Assembly: GCA_951813545.1 (NCBI GenBank) | Contig: OX638352.1 | Coordinates: forward strand, 1,612,001-1,676,000 | Origin: an uncultured Poribacteria bacterium | GTDB taxonomy: Bacteria; Poribacteria; WGA-4E; WGA-3G | Direction: 5' to 3' | DNA: 64,000 nucleotides | Shown: piece by piece, positions 41,633 through 50,295 of the stretch | How positions within the stretch are numbered: position 1 is the first letter of the stretch | Layout: every line of letters begins with the position of its first letter | Notes under the pieces: model-generated | What the model saw: only the letters and a program-made list of their open reading frames with translations | Databases searched by the model: none | Told to the model about the DNA's origin: nothing | Made by a program: the position numbers and the translations under genes

Positions 41633-42611
41633 AACGAATCCTCGGATCTACCCAAGCGAGGGCTATGTCTGCGATCAGATTTCCGATAACTAACAGGAGA
41701 CTCAGCATCATAATTAACGTCCCCGCAAGATAGATGTCCTCGTTCAACAGACTGCGTAAGAGAATTGGTCCGACTGTTGGTAATCCCAAGACAATCGAAA
41801 CAATCGCTGAACCAGAGAGAATGCCGGGTAGGCTCATTCCTAAAATACTGATGAGTGGATTGATCGCAATCCGCACCGCATGCTTACTCACCACGACGAT
41901 TTCCTTAAGTCCCTTTGCCCTTGCGGTTTGAACGAAAGGTTGCCCCAGAACATCCAACAAATTGCCGCGCATGATCCGCATCAAACTTGCAGTTCCGTTA
42001 ATTCCAACGACGATGACAGGAATCCAGAGGTGCTTGAAAAGGTCGTTTAGTTTACCCCAGGTCCACGGCGCGCCTTCATAGTAAGCAGAGAACAGTCCAA
42101 ACAGCGGAACACCGAAGATGTCGAACGCAAATACCATCAACGATAGTGCCAAGAGAAACGCCGGTATTGACATCCCGACAAAACTGAGGAAGGTGAGAAA
42201 ATTATCCGACCACTTGTATTGATGTGTTGCGGAATAGACACCGAGCGGGATAGCAACAACATAGGTGAAGATGAGCGATCCGACAGAGATAATCAGAGTG
42301 AAGGCGATTCGATCCCATATCAGTTCATCGACTTCTCGCTTATACTCAAATGACTCGCCGAAATTACCCCGTACAAAGCCACCTATCCAGATAAAGTAGC
42401 GTTTCCACATGGGATCGTTCAAGCCGTAGCGTGCGCGCAGTTCCTCGACATGTGCCAGTGAGCTACTATCGCCGAACTCCTCCTCTAACCGCTGAATTTC
42501 CCGGTCGAGGTAATCGCCTTGCGGGAGCTGGATGATAATAAAAGAGATGATAGAAATCGCCATGAGTGTCGGAATAGCGATCAAACATCGGCGAATGATA
42601 TAGGTAATTAT
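41625..42611 (-). CDS. oppB: Oligopeptide-type ABC transporter permease (OppB-like) with non-ATG start
   Basis: The protein has about 328 residues. The family start normally reads MITYIIRR.LIAIPTL. Here codons for ITYIIRRCLIAIPTL are present, but the Met position is ATA (42609-42611), followed by ATT, with GGAG 8 bases upstream. A downstream TTG at 42584 would delete the first conserved residues. The coupling loop is FVQTARAKGLKEIVVVSKHAVR. The lost ATG may reduce translation. It overlaps oppC by 8 bases. Confidence 0.8.
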   Translation of the reverse strand: MITYIIRRCLIAIPTLMAISIISFIIIQLPQGDYLDREIQRLEEEFGDSSSLAHVEELRARYGLNDPMWKRYFIWIGGFVRGNFGESFEYKREVDELIWDRIAFTLIISVGSLIFTYVVAIPLGVYSATHQYKWSDNFLTFLSFVGMSIPAFLLALSLMVFAFDIFGVPLFGLFSAYYEGAPWTWGKLNDLFKHLWIPVIVVGINGTASLMRIMRGNLLDVLGQPFVQTARAKGLKEIVVVSKHAVRIAINPLISILGMSLPGILSGSAIVSIVLGLPTVGPILLRSLLNEDIYLAGTLIMMLSLLLVIGNLIADIALAWVDPRIRYE

Positions 42612-42624
42612 GGGTGTATCTCCT

Positions 42625-42750
42625 TGTTATTGGCTGTTGGCTATCGGCTATCAACAATCAGTAAAGAAGCATTTGATTTAATCAGGGGAAACGCCCAGGC
42701 AAAATACCTTTTTTACTGACGGCTGACCGCTGATGACTGACGGCTAATAG
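42625..42750. repeat. Degenerate heptad repeats between binding-protein and oppB genes
   Basis: Runs such as TGGCTGTTGGCTATCGGCTATC and GACTGACGGCTAATAG are of the same class as at 14740 and lie within the opp operon. Confidence 0.5.
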
Positions 42751-44706
42751 TTACTCCTTAGACATCCAACACTGTTCAGGATAATGGGTTGCGGGGGTAA
42801 CAATTGCCCATGGACCCAAAATGCCATCGTTTGGGACATTGTGAAAATGGTTCGCCACGACCAAGAGCGATGGCGAACGCGCTGCAGAACCGAGGTGAAA
42901 GGGTCCCTCGTCAATGTGAATCCTGACTGCGTCCCGGACATACTGATGTCGCTGTTTTTCATCGGGTTCCTTTTTAATTTCATCGTATAAGTCAAGCAAC
43001 TTTTTTAGCGGTCCAGTGGCAGGTTCGCCCTTTTCACCGCCCGTTTCATACCATTTCCCTACCTTCGGATGCCAGTACTTGGGAAGCGTGGGAAACACCC
43101 AATCAGGATATGTAAAGAGATCCATTTCCGCCTCACCGTGCATACTGATTGTGAATTTGCCGAGCGTGCGACGTAAACTCAATTCGGCACCGGGCGGTGT
43201 ATAGAGCAGCGTTTTCAAGCCGAGTTCCTCCCATCCCTCCTGAATAATCAGTCCAATGTCATTCTCTTGGCTGTTGAGATTGGAACTCGGTACGTCCATG
43301 AGCATTTCAATCGGCTCACCATCTGGACGCAGTCTATAACCGTTCTTATCACGTGCTGTGAGTCCCATTTCATCTAAGAGGCGGTTTCCGGCATCAATAT
43401 CAAAATCTGCGTCAGCTCGTTTCCACTCCTCAAAGAGGGCTTGCCCATCTTCATCAGCGAAATGCCATCCCTCTTGGCTGACAGTTGCTGCTTGGGGTTC
43501 CAACAAGCCCCGCCACGCGATTTCATTGCATTTTTCACGGTCAATACCGTAAGCGAGTGCCTTTCGGAATCGCTGGTCGCGGATGATTTTTCTTAAGACG
43601 GGGTCTGGTGCGGTCCAGTTAATTAAGATAGCAGGTAGCGCGCCAGCGGTGCTTTTCCACCGGCGAACCTTATAGCCACCCTTTTCTTGTCCTTTCAGGT
43701 AGAGTGCGAGATCGCGGACCTCCATCCCACGGTATTGGCAGTCGATCTCCCCAGCGAGGATTTTGAGGACACGCACCTGCGGTTCGGGTACCAAACTGGT
43801 CTTGACTCTGTCAATGTACGGGAGCTGCCTACCGAGTTCATCAACGACGTAATAATACGGATTGCGTTCCAGTTCAACGCGGAAGCCACCCTTTTCATAT
43901 TTTGTCACGCGCCAGGGCCACAACGTTGGACGTCCTGGGTTCTGGTGTGGGATGTTTTCTTTCTCGAATTGAATGAAATCGTCATATTTGGGGTTGTGGT
44001 CCGGATGGAACTGTTGCATGTAATGCTCTGGGATGTTGTATTGATTGCACCACCAAAAACCGGTCGCCAACCAAAGCGGTACGAGCCAGTTGGGACCTGC
44101 GAACTTCATCACAATCGTGTAATCATCCGGCGTCTCAACTTCCATCGGGATGCCGTTTACTTTGCACCAAACCGGTGTACCGTACTTATGCCGCTCATCA
44201 AGACATAGTTCATAATAATAAGCAAACGAGGCGGAAGTATAAGGATGTCCATCCGACCATTTGACACCTTTACGCAGATGTAACGTCAGCATACTGCCAT
44301 CTTCGTTAAACTCCCACGATTCAGCAAGACCCGGTTCCAAACCGGACGCATCAAATTTCCAGCGGACAAGGGGTGCATAACCGGCTGTCATCTTCCATGT
44401 CCCTAAATCTGGATGTGTGTGAAACCGATGCCATGTCCCGCCATAGAGACCGGGACGCTCATATCCATCAAAGTTAGTCTTGGCAACGAGCGGATTTTGT
44501 GGGAGCCGTTCTGAAAGCGGAGGGAGTTTACCCTCCGCGACCTGTTTTGCCCACATGGGTGCCTCTTTCGCCTCAATCCCACGCGGAAAGTCGGAGGTAT
44601 CTTCTAATTGACCGCCTGAACACCCAACAATAAGAATCAGCAAGACGAACAATCCTTTAATAAGATGCCAAATTGTAATCTGAGGTGTTTTGGTTGGCTT
44701 TCGCAT
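42751..44706 (-). CDS. oppA: ABC transporter substrate-binding lipoprotein, family 5 (OppA-like)
   Basis: The protein has 651 residues from ATG 44706, with GAGGA upstream. A lipobox LILIVGC (Cys about 30) precedes the mature protein. Family-5 signatures include YAPLVRWKFDASGLEPGLAESWEFNEDGSMLTLHLRKGVKWSDGHPY and RFRKALAYGIDREK. It captures peptides or other solutes for the OppBCDF channel. It starts 2 bases after the MNT-HEPN stop. Confidence 0.9.
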   Translation of the reverse strand: MRKPTKTPQITIWHLIKGLFVLLILIVGCSGGQLEDTSDFPRGIEAKEAPMWAKQVAEGKLPPLSERLPQNPLVAKTNFDGYERPGLYGGTWHRFHTHPDLGTWKMTAGYAPLVRWKFDASGLEPGLAESWEFNEDGSMLTLHLRKGVKWSDGHPYTSASFAYYYELCLDERHKYGTPVWCKVNGIPMEVETPDDYTIVMKFAGPNWLVPLWLATGFWWCNQYNIPEHYMQQFHPDHNPKYDDFIQFEKENIPHQNPGRPTLWPWRVTKYEKGGFRVELERNPYYYVVDELGRQLPYIDRVKTSLVPEPQVRVLKILAGEIDCQYRGMEVRDLALYLKGQEKGGYKVRRWKSTAGALPAILINWTAPDPVLRKIIRDQRFRKALAYGIDREKCNEIAWRGLLEPQAATVSQEGWHFADEDGQALFEEWKRADADFDIDAGNRLLDEMGLTARDKNGYRLRPDGEPIEMLMDVPSSNLNSQENDIGLIIQEGWEELGLKTLLYTPPGAELSLRRTLGKFTISMHGEAEMDLFTYPDWVFPTLPKYWHPKVGKWYETGGEKGEPATGPLKKLLDLYDEIKKEPDEKQRHQYVRDAVRIHIDEGPFHLGSAARSPSLLVVANHFHNVPNDGILGPWAIVTPATHYPEQCWMSKE

Positions 44707-44707
44707 T

Positions 44708-45652
44708 TTAAGCGTCCTCTCCACGCTTTTCAAGGGAGTCCGTAAAAGCATTTAGGTCTTGAGATACGTTTGTAAAGAGCGTATCAATTGATTCTGCATG
44801 CGGTATGGTCTTTTCATATTTCAATTCCTTGCCATAGATATTGTTCACCTTGTGACGGAATTCCAAAAGTTTTTCGAGTTCGTGGCGTGTATTTTCTGAA
44901 ATCACCGGACACCGTTCCGGTCGTTTTTCTGTCATTTGTGCAAGTAGATTTTTATGCCATCTACTCCGAGTCGGCACGTGCATATCCACCTCACGGGCAA
45001 TTCGGAGAAATACCTTCTCTATGCCTCTGTAGACATCGGCAAGATCTGTGGCGATTGTATTTTCGACGAATTCTCTTGCCTGAACAGGTAGTACATCAAT
45101 ATTATCCAATCCTCTTTGAATTCTTTCAAGTATTGCGTCTATTTTATCAAGTTCATCGTTGATGCGTTGTGTCAACCTTTTTCGGTTCATTTCGTAAATT
45201 TCTCCATCCTCGGTAGGGAAAACCTGCCGCTGAAGATGTTTGTAAAGTGTCTGCCACAATAGAGGACGCGTCCCTTTTTCTATGGGCATCGCTCGCTGTT
45301 TTATCCGCTCTCGGAAAAGCCCGTTTGACGTGTCGAAATTGATTAAGTCTATTCTGAACGCCGAATTGAAATTCATAATCCTTATACACGCCTTATGGTA
45401 TAGATCATTGGAAAGTCCCGACACAGCAATATCAATATCTGATCCTTTCGTGAACCACATCGGTTCCGTGAGTGAGCCAAAGACAACGACTTGAGTTGCC
45501 CCGAACTCCTCATAAAGCAGTATTGCCACTTCCTGCGCGTCACGCCACGCCTGATGAAGCAGACCTTCATCCATCACCCGGCTTTTCCACACTTGCTCCA
45601 ACCGCTTTCGGCATGCGGAGAGTTGGTCTGCAGACATTTTTTGTTTTGACAT
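44708..45652 (-). CDS. Fused MNT nucleotidyltransferase-HEPN protein inside the opp operon
   Basis: The protein has 314 residues from ATG 45652, overlapping the oppF stop as TGATG. Residues 54-78 are a nucleotidyltransferase core (VVVFGSLTEP...GSDIDIAVSG, Gly59-Ser60, Asp72, Asp74). Residues 160-290 resemble the HepT-like HEPN domain: YRGIEKVFLRIAREVDMHVP and EFRHKVNNIYGKEL. In active relatives the last motif is RHxY; here it is NNIY, so the RNase His appears lost. MNT and HEPN usually form a two-gene toxin-antitoxin system. A fused form with a dead RNase could be domesticated. Confidence 0.75.
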   Translation of the reverse strand: MSKQKMSADQLSACRKRLEQVWKSRVMDEGLLHQAWRDAQEVAILLYEEFGATQVVVFGSLTEPMWFTKGSDIDIAVSGLSNDLYHKACIRIMNFNSAFRIDLINFDTSNGLFRERIKQRAMPIEKGTRPLLWQTLYKHLQRQVFPTEDGEIYEMNRKRLTQRINDELDKIDAILERIQRGLDNIDVLPVQAREFVENTIATDLADVYRGIEKVFLRIAREVDMHVPTRSRWHKNLLAQMTEKRPERCPVISENTRHELEKLLEFRHKVNNIYGKELKYEKTIPHAESIDTLFTNVSQDLNAFTDSLEKRGEDA

Positions 45653-46650
45653 CACTCAACTCCCTGTAACTCCAACGTATCACTGTGGTGACATGCCACC
45701 TGAACACTTGGTGCCACCTGACGAAGTTCCGGCGTTTCTTGCTTGCATATATCGGTCGCATAACGGCACCGTGGGTGGAAATAACAGCCAGTCGGTGGTT
45801 GAGACGGATCAGGGACATCACCTTCAAGCCGAATATGTTCGCGTTTGCGCTGCGCACTCGGGTCGGGAAGTGGTACAGCCGATATCAACGCTTCAGTGTA
45901 TGGGTGTTGTGGCGATTGATAGAGGGTTTCAGCATCGCTGATTTCCACAATTTTGCCGAGATACATGACTGCAACGCGGTCGCTGATGTGTTCAACAACA
46001 CTGAGATCGTGTGCAATAAAGATATAAGAGAGATGGAATTTTTCACGGAGTTCTGCCAAGAGATTGAGGATTTGCGCTTGGACAGAAACATCCAATGCTG
46101 AGACCGGTTCATCTGCGACGATGAGTTCCGGTTGGAGTGCTAACGCCCGCGCAATGCCGATGCGTTGGCGCTGTCCGCCACTGAAGGCGTGTGGGTAGCG
46201 GCGTATATCCTGCGATGTCAAGCCCACAGATTCCAATAATTCCACAATTCGGTCTTGAAGTGCCGTCCCCTTTTCGGTCTGATTGACGCGCATCGGCTCC
46301 CCGACGATATCTCCGACTGTCATCCGTGGATTGAGGGATGCGTGAGGGTCCTGGAAGATCATCTGGATACGTCTACGAAAAGGACGTATCTCTCGGTGTG
46401 TCAATGTTGCCAGATCGACCTGTTCCTCGCCGAAAATGAAACTTCCACTTGTCGGTGGAATTAACCGGAGTAGACATCGACCCGCCGTTGTCTTTCCGCA
46501 GCCACTTTCACCAACGAGACCCAGCGTTTCACCGCGATGCACGTCGAAGCTGATACCATCAACCGCCTTGACATAACCGACGGTACGTTGGAAGATGCCT
46601 TTTTGTATAGGAAAGTATTTTCTGAGGTTGTTCACCTCAAGCAATTTCAT
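45652..46650 (-). CDS. oppF: Oligopeptide ABC transporter ATPase (OppF-like)
   Basis: The protein has 332 residues. Walker A is [14 protein letters not shown], the Q-loop is [20 protein letters not shown], the signature [16 protein letters not shown] and Walker [17 protein letters not shown]. The C-terminal oligopeptide/dipeptide domain has [14 protein letters not shown] and Cys pairs. It couples ATP hydrolysis to OppBC. Its ATG follows the last unit of the seven-unit leader array L7, which supplies the AAGG ribosome-binding site. Confidence 0.92.
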   Translation of the reverse strand: MKLLEVNNLRKYFPIQKGIFQRTVGYVKAVDGISFDVHRGETLGLVGESGCGKTTAGRCLLRLIPPTSGSFIFGEEQVDLATLTHREIRPFRRRIQMIFQDPHASLNPRMTVGDIVGEPMRVNQTEKGTALQDRIVELLESVGLTSQDIRRYPHAFSGGQRQRIGIARALALQPELIVADEPVSALDVSVQAQILNLLAELREKFHLSYIFIAHDLSVVEHISDRVAVMYLGKIVEISDAETLYQSPQHPYTEALISAVPLPDPSAQRKREHIRLEGDVPDPSQPPTGCYFHPRCRYATDICKQETPELRQVAPSVQVACHHSDTLELQGVE

Positions 46651-47645
46651 TTTTTAATTATACCTTGCGGTTCGGTTAGGTGAGTTAGTAAATAACATTA
46701 ATCGACGTATATCCGCCTGCGCCGTTGTTGCAGGCTACTATTTTGATTCAATGCTTCTAAGAGAAAAGAAACGTCAAAATTCCAAAACCCAGTTTTTAAT
46801 TATACCTTGCGGTTCGGTTAGGTGAGTTAGTAAATAACATTAATCGACGTATATCCGCCCGCGCCGTTGTTGCAGGCTACTATTTTGATTCAATACTTCT
46901 AAGAGAAAAGAAACGTCAAAATTCCAAAACCCAGTTTTTAATTATACCTTGCGGTTCGGTTAGGTAAGTTAGTAGATAACAGTAATCGACGTATATCCGC
47001 CCGCGCCGTTGTTGCAGGCTACTATTTTGATTCAATGCTTCTAAGAGAAAAGAAACGTCAAAATTCCAAAACCCAGTTTTTAATTATACCTTGCGGTTCG
47101 GTTAGGTGAGTTAGTAAATAACAGTAATCGACGTATATCCGCCTGCGCCGTTGTTGCAGGCTACTGTTTTGATTCAATACTTCTAAGAGAAAAGAAACGT
47201 CAAAATTCCAAAACCCAGTTTTTAATTATACCTTGCGGTTCGATTAGGTGAGTTAGTAGATAACAGTAATCGACGTATATCCGCCCGCGCCGTTGTTGCA
47301 GGCTACTGTTTTGATTCAATACTTCTAAGAGAAAAGAAACGTCAAAATTCCAAAACCCAGTTTTTAATTATACCTTGCGGTTCGGTTAGGTGAGTTAGTA
47401 GATAACAGTAATCGACGTATATCCGCCTGCGCCGTTGTTGCAGGCTACTATTTTGATTCAATGCTTCTAAGAGAAAAGAAACGTCAAAATTCCAAAACCC
47501 AGTTTTTAATTATACCTTGCGGTTCGATTAGGTGAGTTAGTGAATAACAGTAATCGACGTATATCCGCCCGCGCCGTTGTTGCAGGCTACTGTTTTGGTC
47601 TAATGCTTCCAAGAAATAAAGAAACCTGCACGTAATGGAATGGAG
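46651..47645 (-). repeat. Leader element L7: seven tandem 142-bp units between oppD and oppF
   Basis: Units start at 46651, 46793, 46935, 47077, 47219, 47361 and 47503, exactly 142 bases apart; the seventh diverges at its far end. On the minus strand each has GCCTGC-9 bases-GCAGGC or GCGGGC, GGATATACG, CTCACCTAA and AACCGCAAGGTATAATTAAAAA. The A/G alternation in the stem keeps pairing (U-A or U-G). In the unit next to oppF the block is followed by ATG; in the others it is followed by CTGGG and a short hydrophobic frame. Confidence 0.85.
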
Positions 47646-47665
47646 CACAGCCCTGGAGCAATAAA

Positions 47666-48700
47666 TTAAAAATCTGTGTGAAGCCAGCATCGGACAGCAT
47701 GCTCACCTTTGTCTGCTTCTCCATTAATTACCGCAAGCTCCGGCATCTGCTCACATTCTGGCATCCGTTCTGAACACCGGGCTTGAAACGAACATCCTAC
47801 CGGTAGTGTCAACGGGTGTGGCACTGTTCCGGGTATAGAGGGCAAGGTTTTCTGCGGCGTTCTTCCGAGAACGGGTATAGATTTTAACAACCCTTGCGTG
47901 TACGGATGCAGGGGATTATAGAAAATGTCATCAACGGTGCCTTTTTCGACAACACGCCCTGAATACATGACAACGACTTCATCAGCGAGATCCGCAATAA
48001 CGCCGAGGTCGTGGGTGATAAGCATAATTGCCATACCCATTTCCGCTTGGAGTTCTTGCATAAGACCGAGTACCTGTGCTTGGATCGTCACATCAAGCGC
48101 GGTTGTGGGTTCATCTGCGATGAGTAACATGGGTGAACAACAGAGTGCCATCGCAATCATGACCCGTTGACGCATACCACCGGAAAGTTGGTGCGGGTAT
48201 TCATCAACACGTTGCGCGGGGGCAGGTATGCCGACGCGTGCAATCATCTCAATTGCGCGCTCGCGTGCCGTTTTTTTATCGACCTGCTCGTGTAGCACAA
48301 TTGCCTCGGCAATCTGGTTTCCGACAGTATAGACTGGATTGAGGGAGGTCATCGGTTCTTGGAAAATGATGGCAATCTCGTTGCCGCGGATTTGGCGCAT
48401 CAATTCGCTCTTCGGCGACACTTGTGCGATATCTAAGGGTTCATCATCACCATTGCGGTGGAACAGGATCTCGCCAGCTTCAATTCGTCCCGGTGATGGC
48501 ACGAGTTGAAGTAGCGACAGCCCGGTGATGCTTTTCCCACAGCCACTTTCACCGACAACACCGACGGTCTGTCCGGGACCGATTTTAAAACTGACATCGT
48601 TTACGGCGTTTACGATACCATCGTCTGTTGGAAAGACTGTCTTTAAGCCAGAAATTTCCAGAAGCGATTTTTCGTAAGATGTTTTTTGTGTTGAAGCCAT
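47666..48700 (-). CDS. oppD: Oligopeptide ABC transporter ATPase (OppD-like)
   Basis: The protein has 344 residues. Walker A is [15 protein letters not shown], the Q-loop IAIIFQEPMTSLNPVYTVG, the signature QLSGGMRQRVMIAMAL and Walker B MLLIADEPTTALDVT. The C-terminal CSFQARCSERMPEC region is typical of OppD/DppD. First gene of the operon, behind the promoter at 48747-48775. The seven-unit array separates it from oppF by 1 kb. Confidence 0.92.
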   Translation of the reverse strand: MASTQKTSYEKSLLEISGLKTVFPTDDGIVNAVNDVSFKIGPGQTVGVVGESGCGKSITGLSLLQLVPSPGRIEAGEILFHRNGDDEPLDIAQVSPKSELMRQIRGNEIAIIFQEPMTSLNPVYTVGNQIAEAIVLHEQVDKKTARERAIEMIARVGIPAPAQRVDEYPHQLSGGMRQRVMIAMALCCSPMLLIADEPTTALDVTIQAQVLGLMQELQAEMGMAIMLITHDLGVIADLADEVVVMYSGRVVEKGTVDDIFYNPLHPYTQGLLKSIPVLGRTPQKTLPSIPGTVPHPLTLPVGCSFQARCSERMPECEQMPELAVINGEADKGEHAVRCWLHTDF

Positions 48701-48746
48701 TTTTAATTGTCGCGCGCTGGAGATCGCTCCTACAAAATTTTAGCCC

Positions 48747-48775
48747 ATTGTACACAAAAAACAGTTGTGTGTCAA
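48747..48775 (-). promoter_or_regulatory. Promoter of the opp operon
   Basis: The minus strand reads TTGACA, 17 bases, TACAAT. It lies about 45 bases before the oppD start and overlaps the operator-like inverted repeat at 48758-48782. Confidence 0.7.
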
Positions 48776-48782
48776 CTGTTTT
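48758..48782. promoter_or_regulatory. Operator-like inverted repeat over the opp promoter
   Basis: AAAACAGTTG and CAACTGTTTT are perfect 10-base arms with a 5-base centre. The -35 box lies within it, so a bound repressor would block transcription. Confidence 0.55.
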
Positions 48783-48808
48783 CTCCAAATTTTCCCTGTC
48801 AATCGTTT

Positions 48809-48843
48809 AAAAAAAGAGGGCGCGGTTTAGAAACCGCGCCTCT
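48809..48843 (-). terminator. Terminator after the anti-sigma gene
   Basis: On the minus strand a stem of about 12 bp (GAGGCGCGGTTT / AAACCGCGCCCTC, one bulged base) is followed by seven T. It lies downstream of the anti-sigma stop at 48937. Confidence 0.8.
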
Positions 48844-48936
48844 AATGGATGAGCAATAAATTGGTTTACTACAAGCGGTTAAACAGACTACTCTTTCGCA
48901 AATGCTTTTTGATTGCGCTTAAACCCAATCAAAGGG

Positions 48937-49656
48937 CTACAACTCTGTTTTAATATAATTCCAAAATACAGTAAGCTTCTCGCTCGCAACGTCTCGAGAA
49001 TAGTTAACAATGCTGGCTTCACCTGACTGCTTTTCATAACCTTGGGTATCGGTGTGCCACACCGTCGATGAATTCGGCACTGTACTGAAGAAGTAATTAT
49101 GATCGCTTTGAGGAGCGATTATTGACGGTTGTGGTGTGTGCATATCCTCCACTTTTGTCTCAGTCTCTTTAATCAGTGCCCATGGAGACGGTGAGACTCT
49201 TACCTGCCGGAGCCGCGTCTTCTCCATCGCAGTCAAGCCCAACTCGGGTTCCGTTGGACTTGTAAAGAACGCGAGTTTCACGACAAAACCGGAAGCAACA
49301 AGATAGAAAAGCAGCGCAATAGCGTTGACAACCTTCGGAGAAAGTTCTAACTTCAACCGGTCAAAACACCACGCTAATGGATTCGCGAAGAACGCGAGTT
49401 GTCGTCGTTGATGGAGCTGCCGGACGCGCTGTTGAATGTTCCCAACTAATTCTGGCGGCGGAATCGGGGCATCGACATTCTCCAGTATATTCGCAGTGTT
49501 CCACAACGCCTCGTACTCTGTCTGGCATTCTGGACAGGTCCGCAGATGCTCCAAAAGCGCGCGCCGCGAAATCCCCTCAGAAATCCGGTCTGCCGCCTGA
49601 TTATCCTTTTTCACAATCAGATGCGGTAAATTGTTAAGAGTTTGTTCGCAATTCAT
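48937..49656 (-). CDS. Zinc-finger anti-sigma factor
   Basis: The protein has 239 residues. The N-terminal zf-HC2-type motif is LEHLRTCPECQTEYEAL (His-x3-Cys-x2-Cys). A single transmembrane helix lies near residues 110-132 (VVNAIALLFYLVASGFVVKLAFF). The C-terminal 100 residues would be periplasmic and have no recognised domain. It should hold the ECF sigma factor encoded 15 bases upstream until a stress signal arrives. Complete. Confidence 0.85.
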   Translation of the reverse strand: MNCEQTLNNLPHLIVKKDNQAADRISEGISRRALLEHLRTCPECQTEYEALWNTANILENVDAPIPPPELVGNIQQRVRQLHQRRQLAFFANPLAWCFDRLKLELSPKVVNAIALLFYLVASGFVVKLAFFTSPTEPELGLTAMEKTRLRQVRVSPSPWALIKETETKVEDMHTPQPSIIAPQSDHNYFFSTVPNSSTVWHTDTQGYEKQSGEASIVNYSRDVASEKLTVFWNYIKTEL

Positions 49657-49671
49657 TAAGACACCCCTTTC

Positions 49672-50229
49672 CTAAAGATAATACTTGCTCAGCTTCCGCT
49701 TGAGATTCTTCAGTGCCTGATTCAACCGCGAAGCCACAGTGCCTTCCGAACACTTTAAGATCTCAGCGATTTCTCGGTACTTAAGGTGCTGCATATAATA
49801 TAATGTGACGACCTCGCGTTGCTTTGCTGGTAACCGACTGATAGCACCTTGGACCACCTCACTTTGCTCGGCCTTAATCATTGACCCTTCGGGTGAATCC
49901 ATTTCAGAAGCTGCGTCATCAATCTCTGTTTCTCTGGTGTAAGCGGTAAGCTTGCGTTCATGCGATTGCGATTTACGAATATGCTGTTGGCACGTATTAA
50001 TGCCGATACTATATAACCATGTCCCGAACTGCGACTGAAATCGAAACGACTTAATTGACTTGTATGCCTCTAAAAACGTTTCCTGCGTTGCATCGGCGGC
50101 ATCTTCCCGATTACCAAGCATCCGGTAGGCAAGCCCATAAATCTTTGAATGATGCCGATTGACAAGCTCGTTGAATGCCTCGGCATCGCCCTCTACTGTT
50201 TGGTGTACGTACACATCATCAGGAATCAT
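49672..50229 (-). CDS. ECF-type RNA polymerase sigma factor
   Basis: The protein has 185 residues. Region 2 is FNELVNRHHSKIYGLAYRMLGNREDAADATQETF and region 4 is LPAKQREVVTLYYMQHLKYREIAEILKCSEGTVASRLNQAL. The size and lack of region 3 are typical of RpoE-like ECF factors. It is co-transcribed with its anti-sigma. TnpB element A2 ends only 66 bases upstream of the start codon and has probably separated the gene from its original promoter. Confidence 0.92.
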   Translation of the reverse strand: MIPDDVYVHQTVEGDAEAFNELVNRHHSKIYGLAYRMLGNREDAADATQETFLEAYKSIKSFRFQSQFGTWLYSIGINTCQQHIRKSQSHERKLTAYTRETEIDDAASEMDSPEGSMIKAEQSEVVQGAISRLPAKQREVVTLYYMQHLKYREIAEILKCSEGTVASRLNQALKNLKRKLSKYYL

Positions 50230-50295
50230 ATCATACCCGCTTTGTCAGTATCTTGTCTGGTTTGTTGCATCAGGATTGATTTCCCCTCATTTTTT

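Noticed and set aside
46651..47645. CRISPR array
   Set aside because: The repeats are full 142-bp tandem units without unique spacers, and no cas genes are near. The 19489-19980 array is rejected for the same reason.
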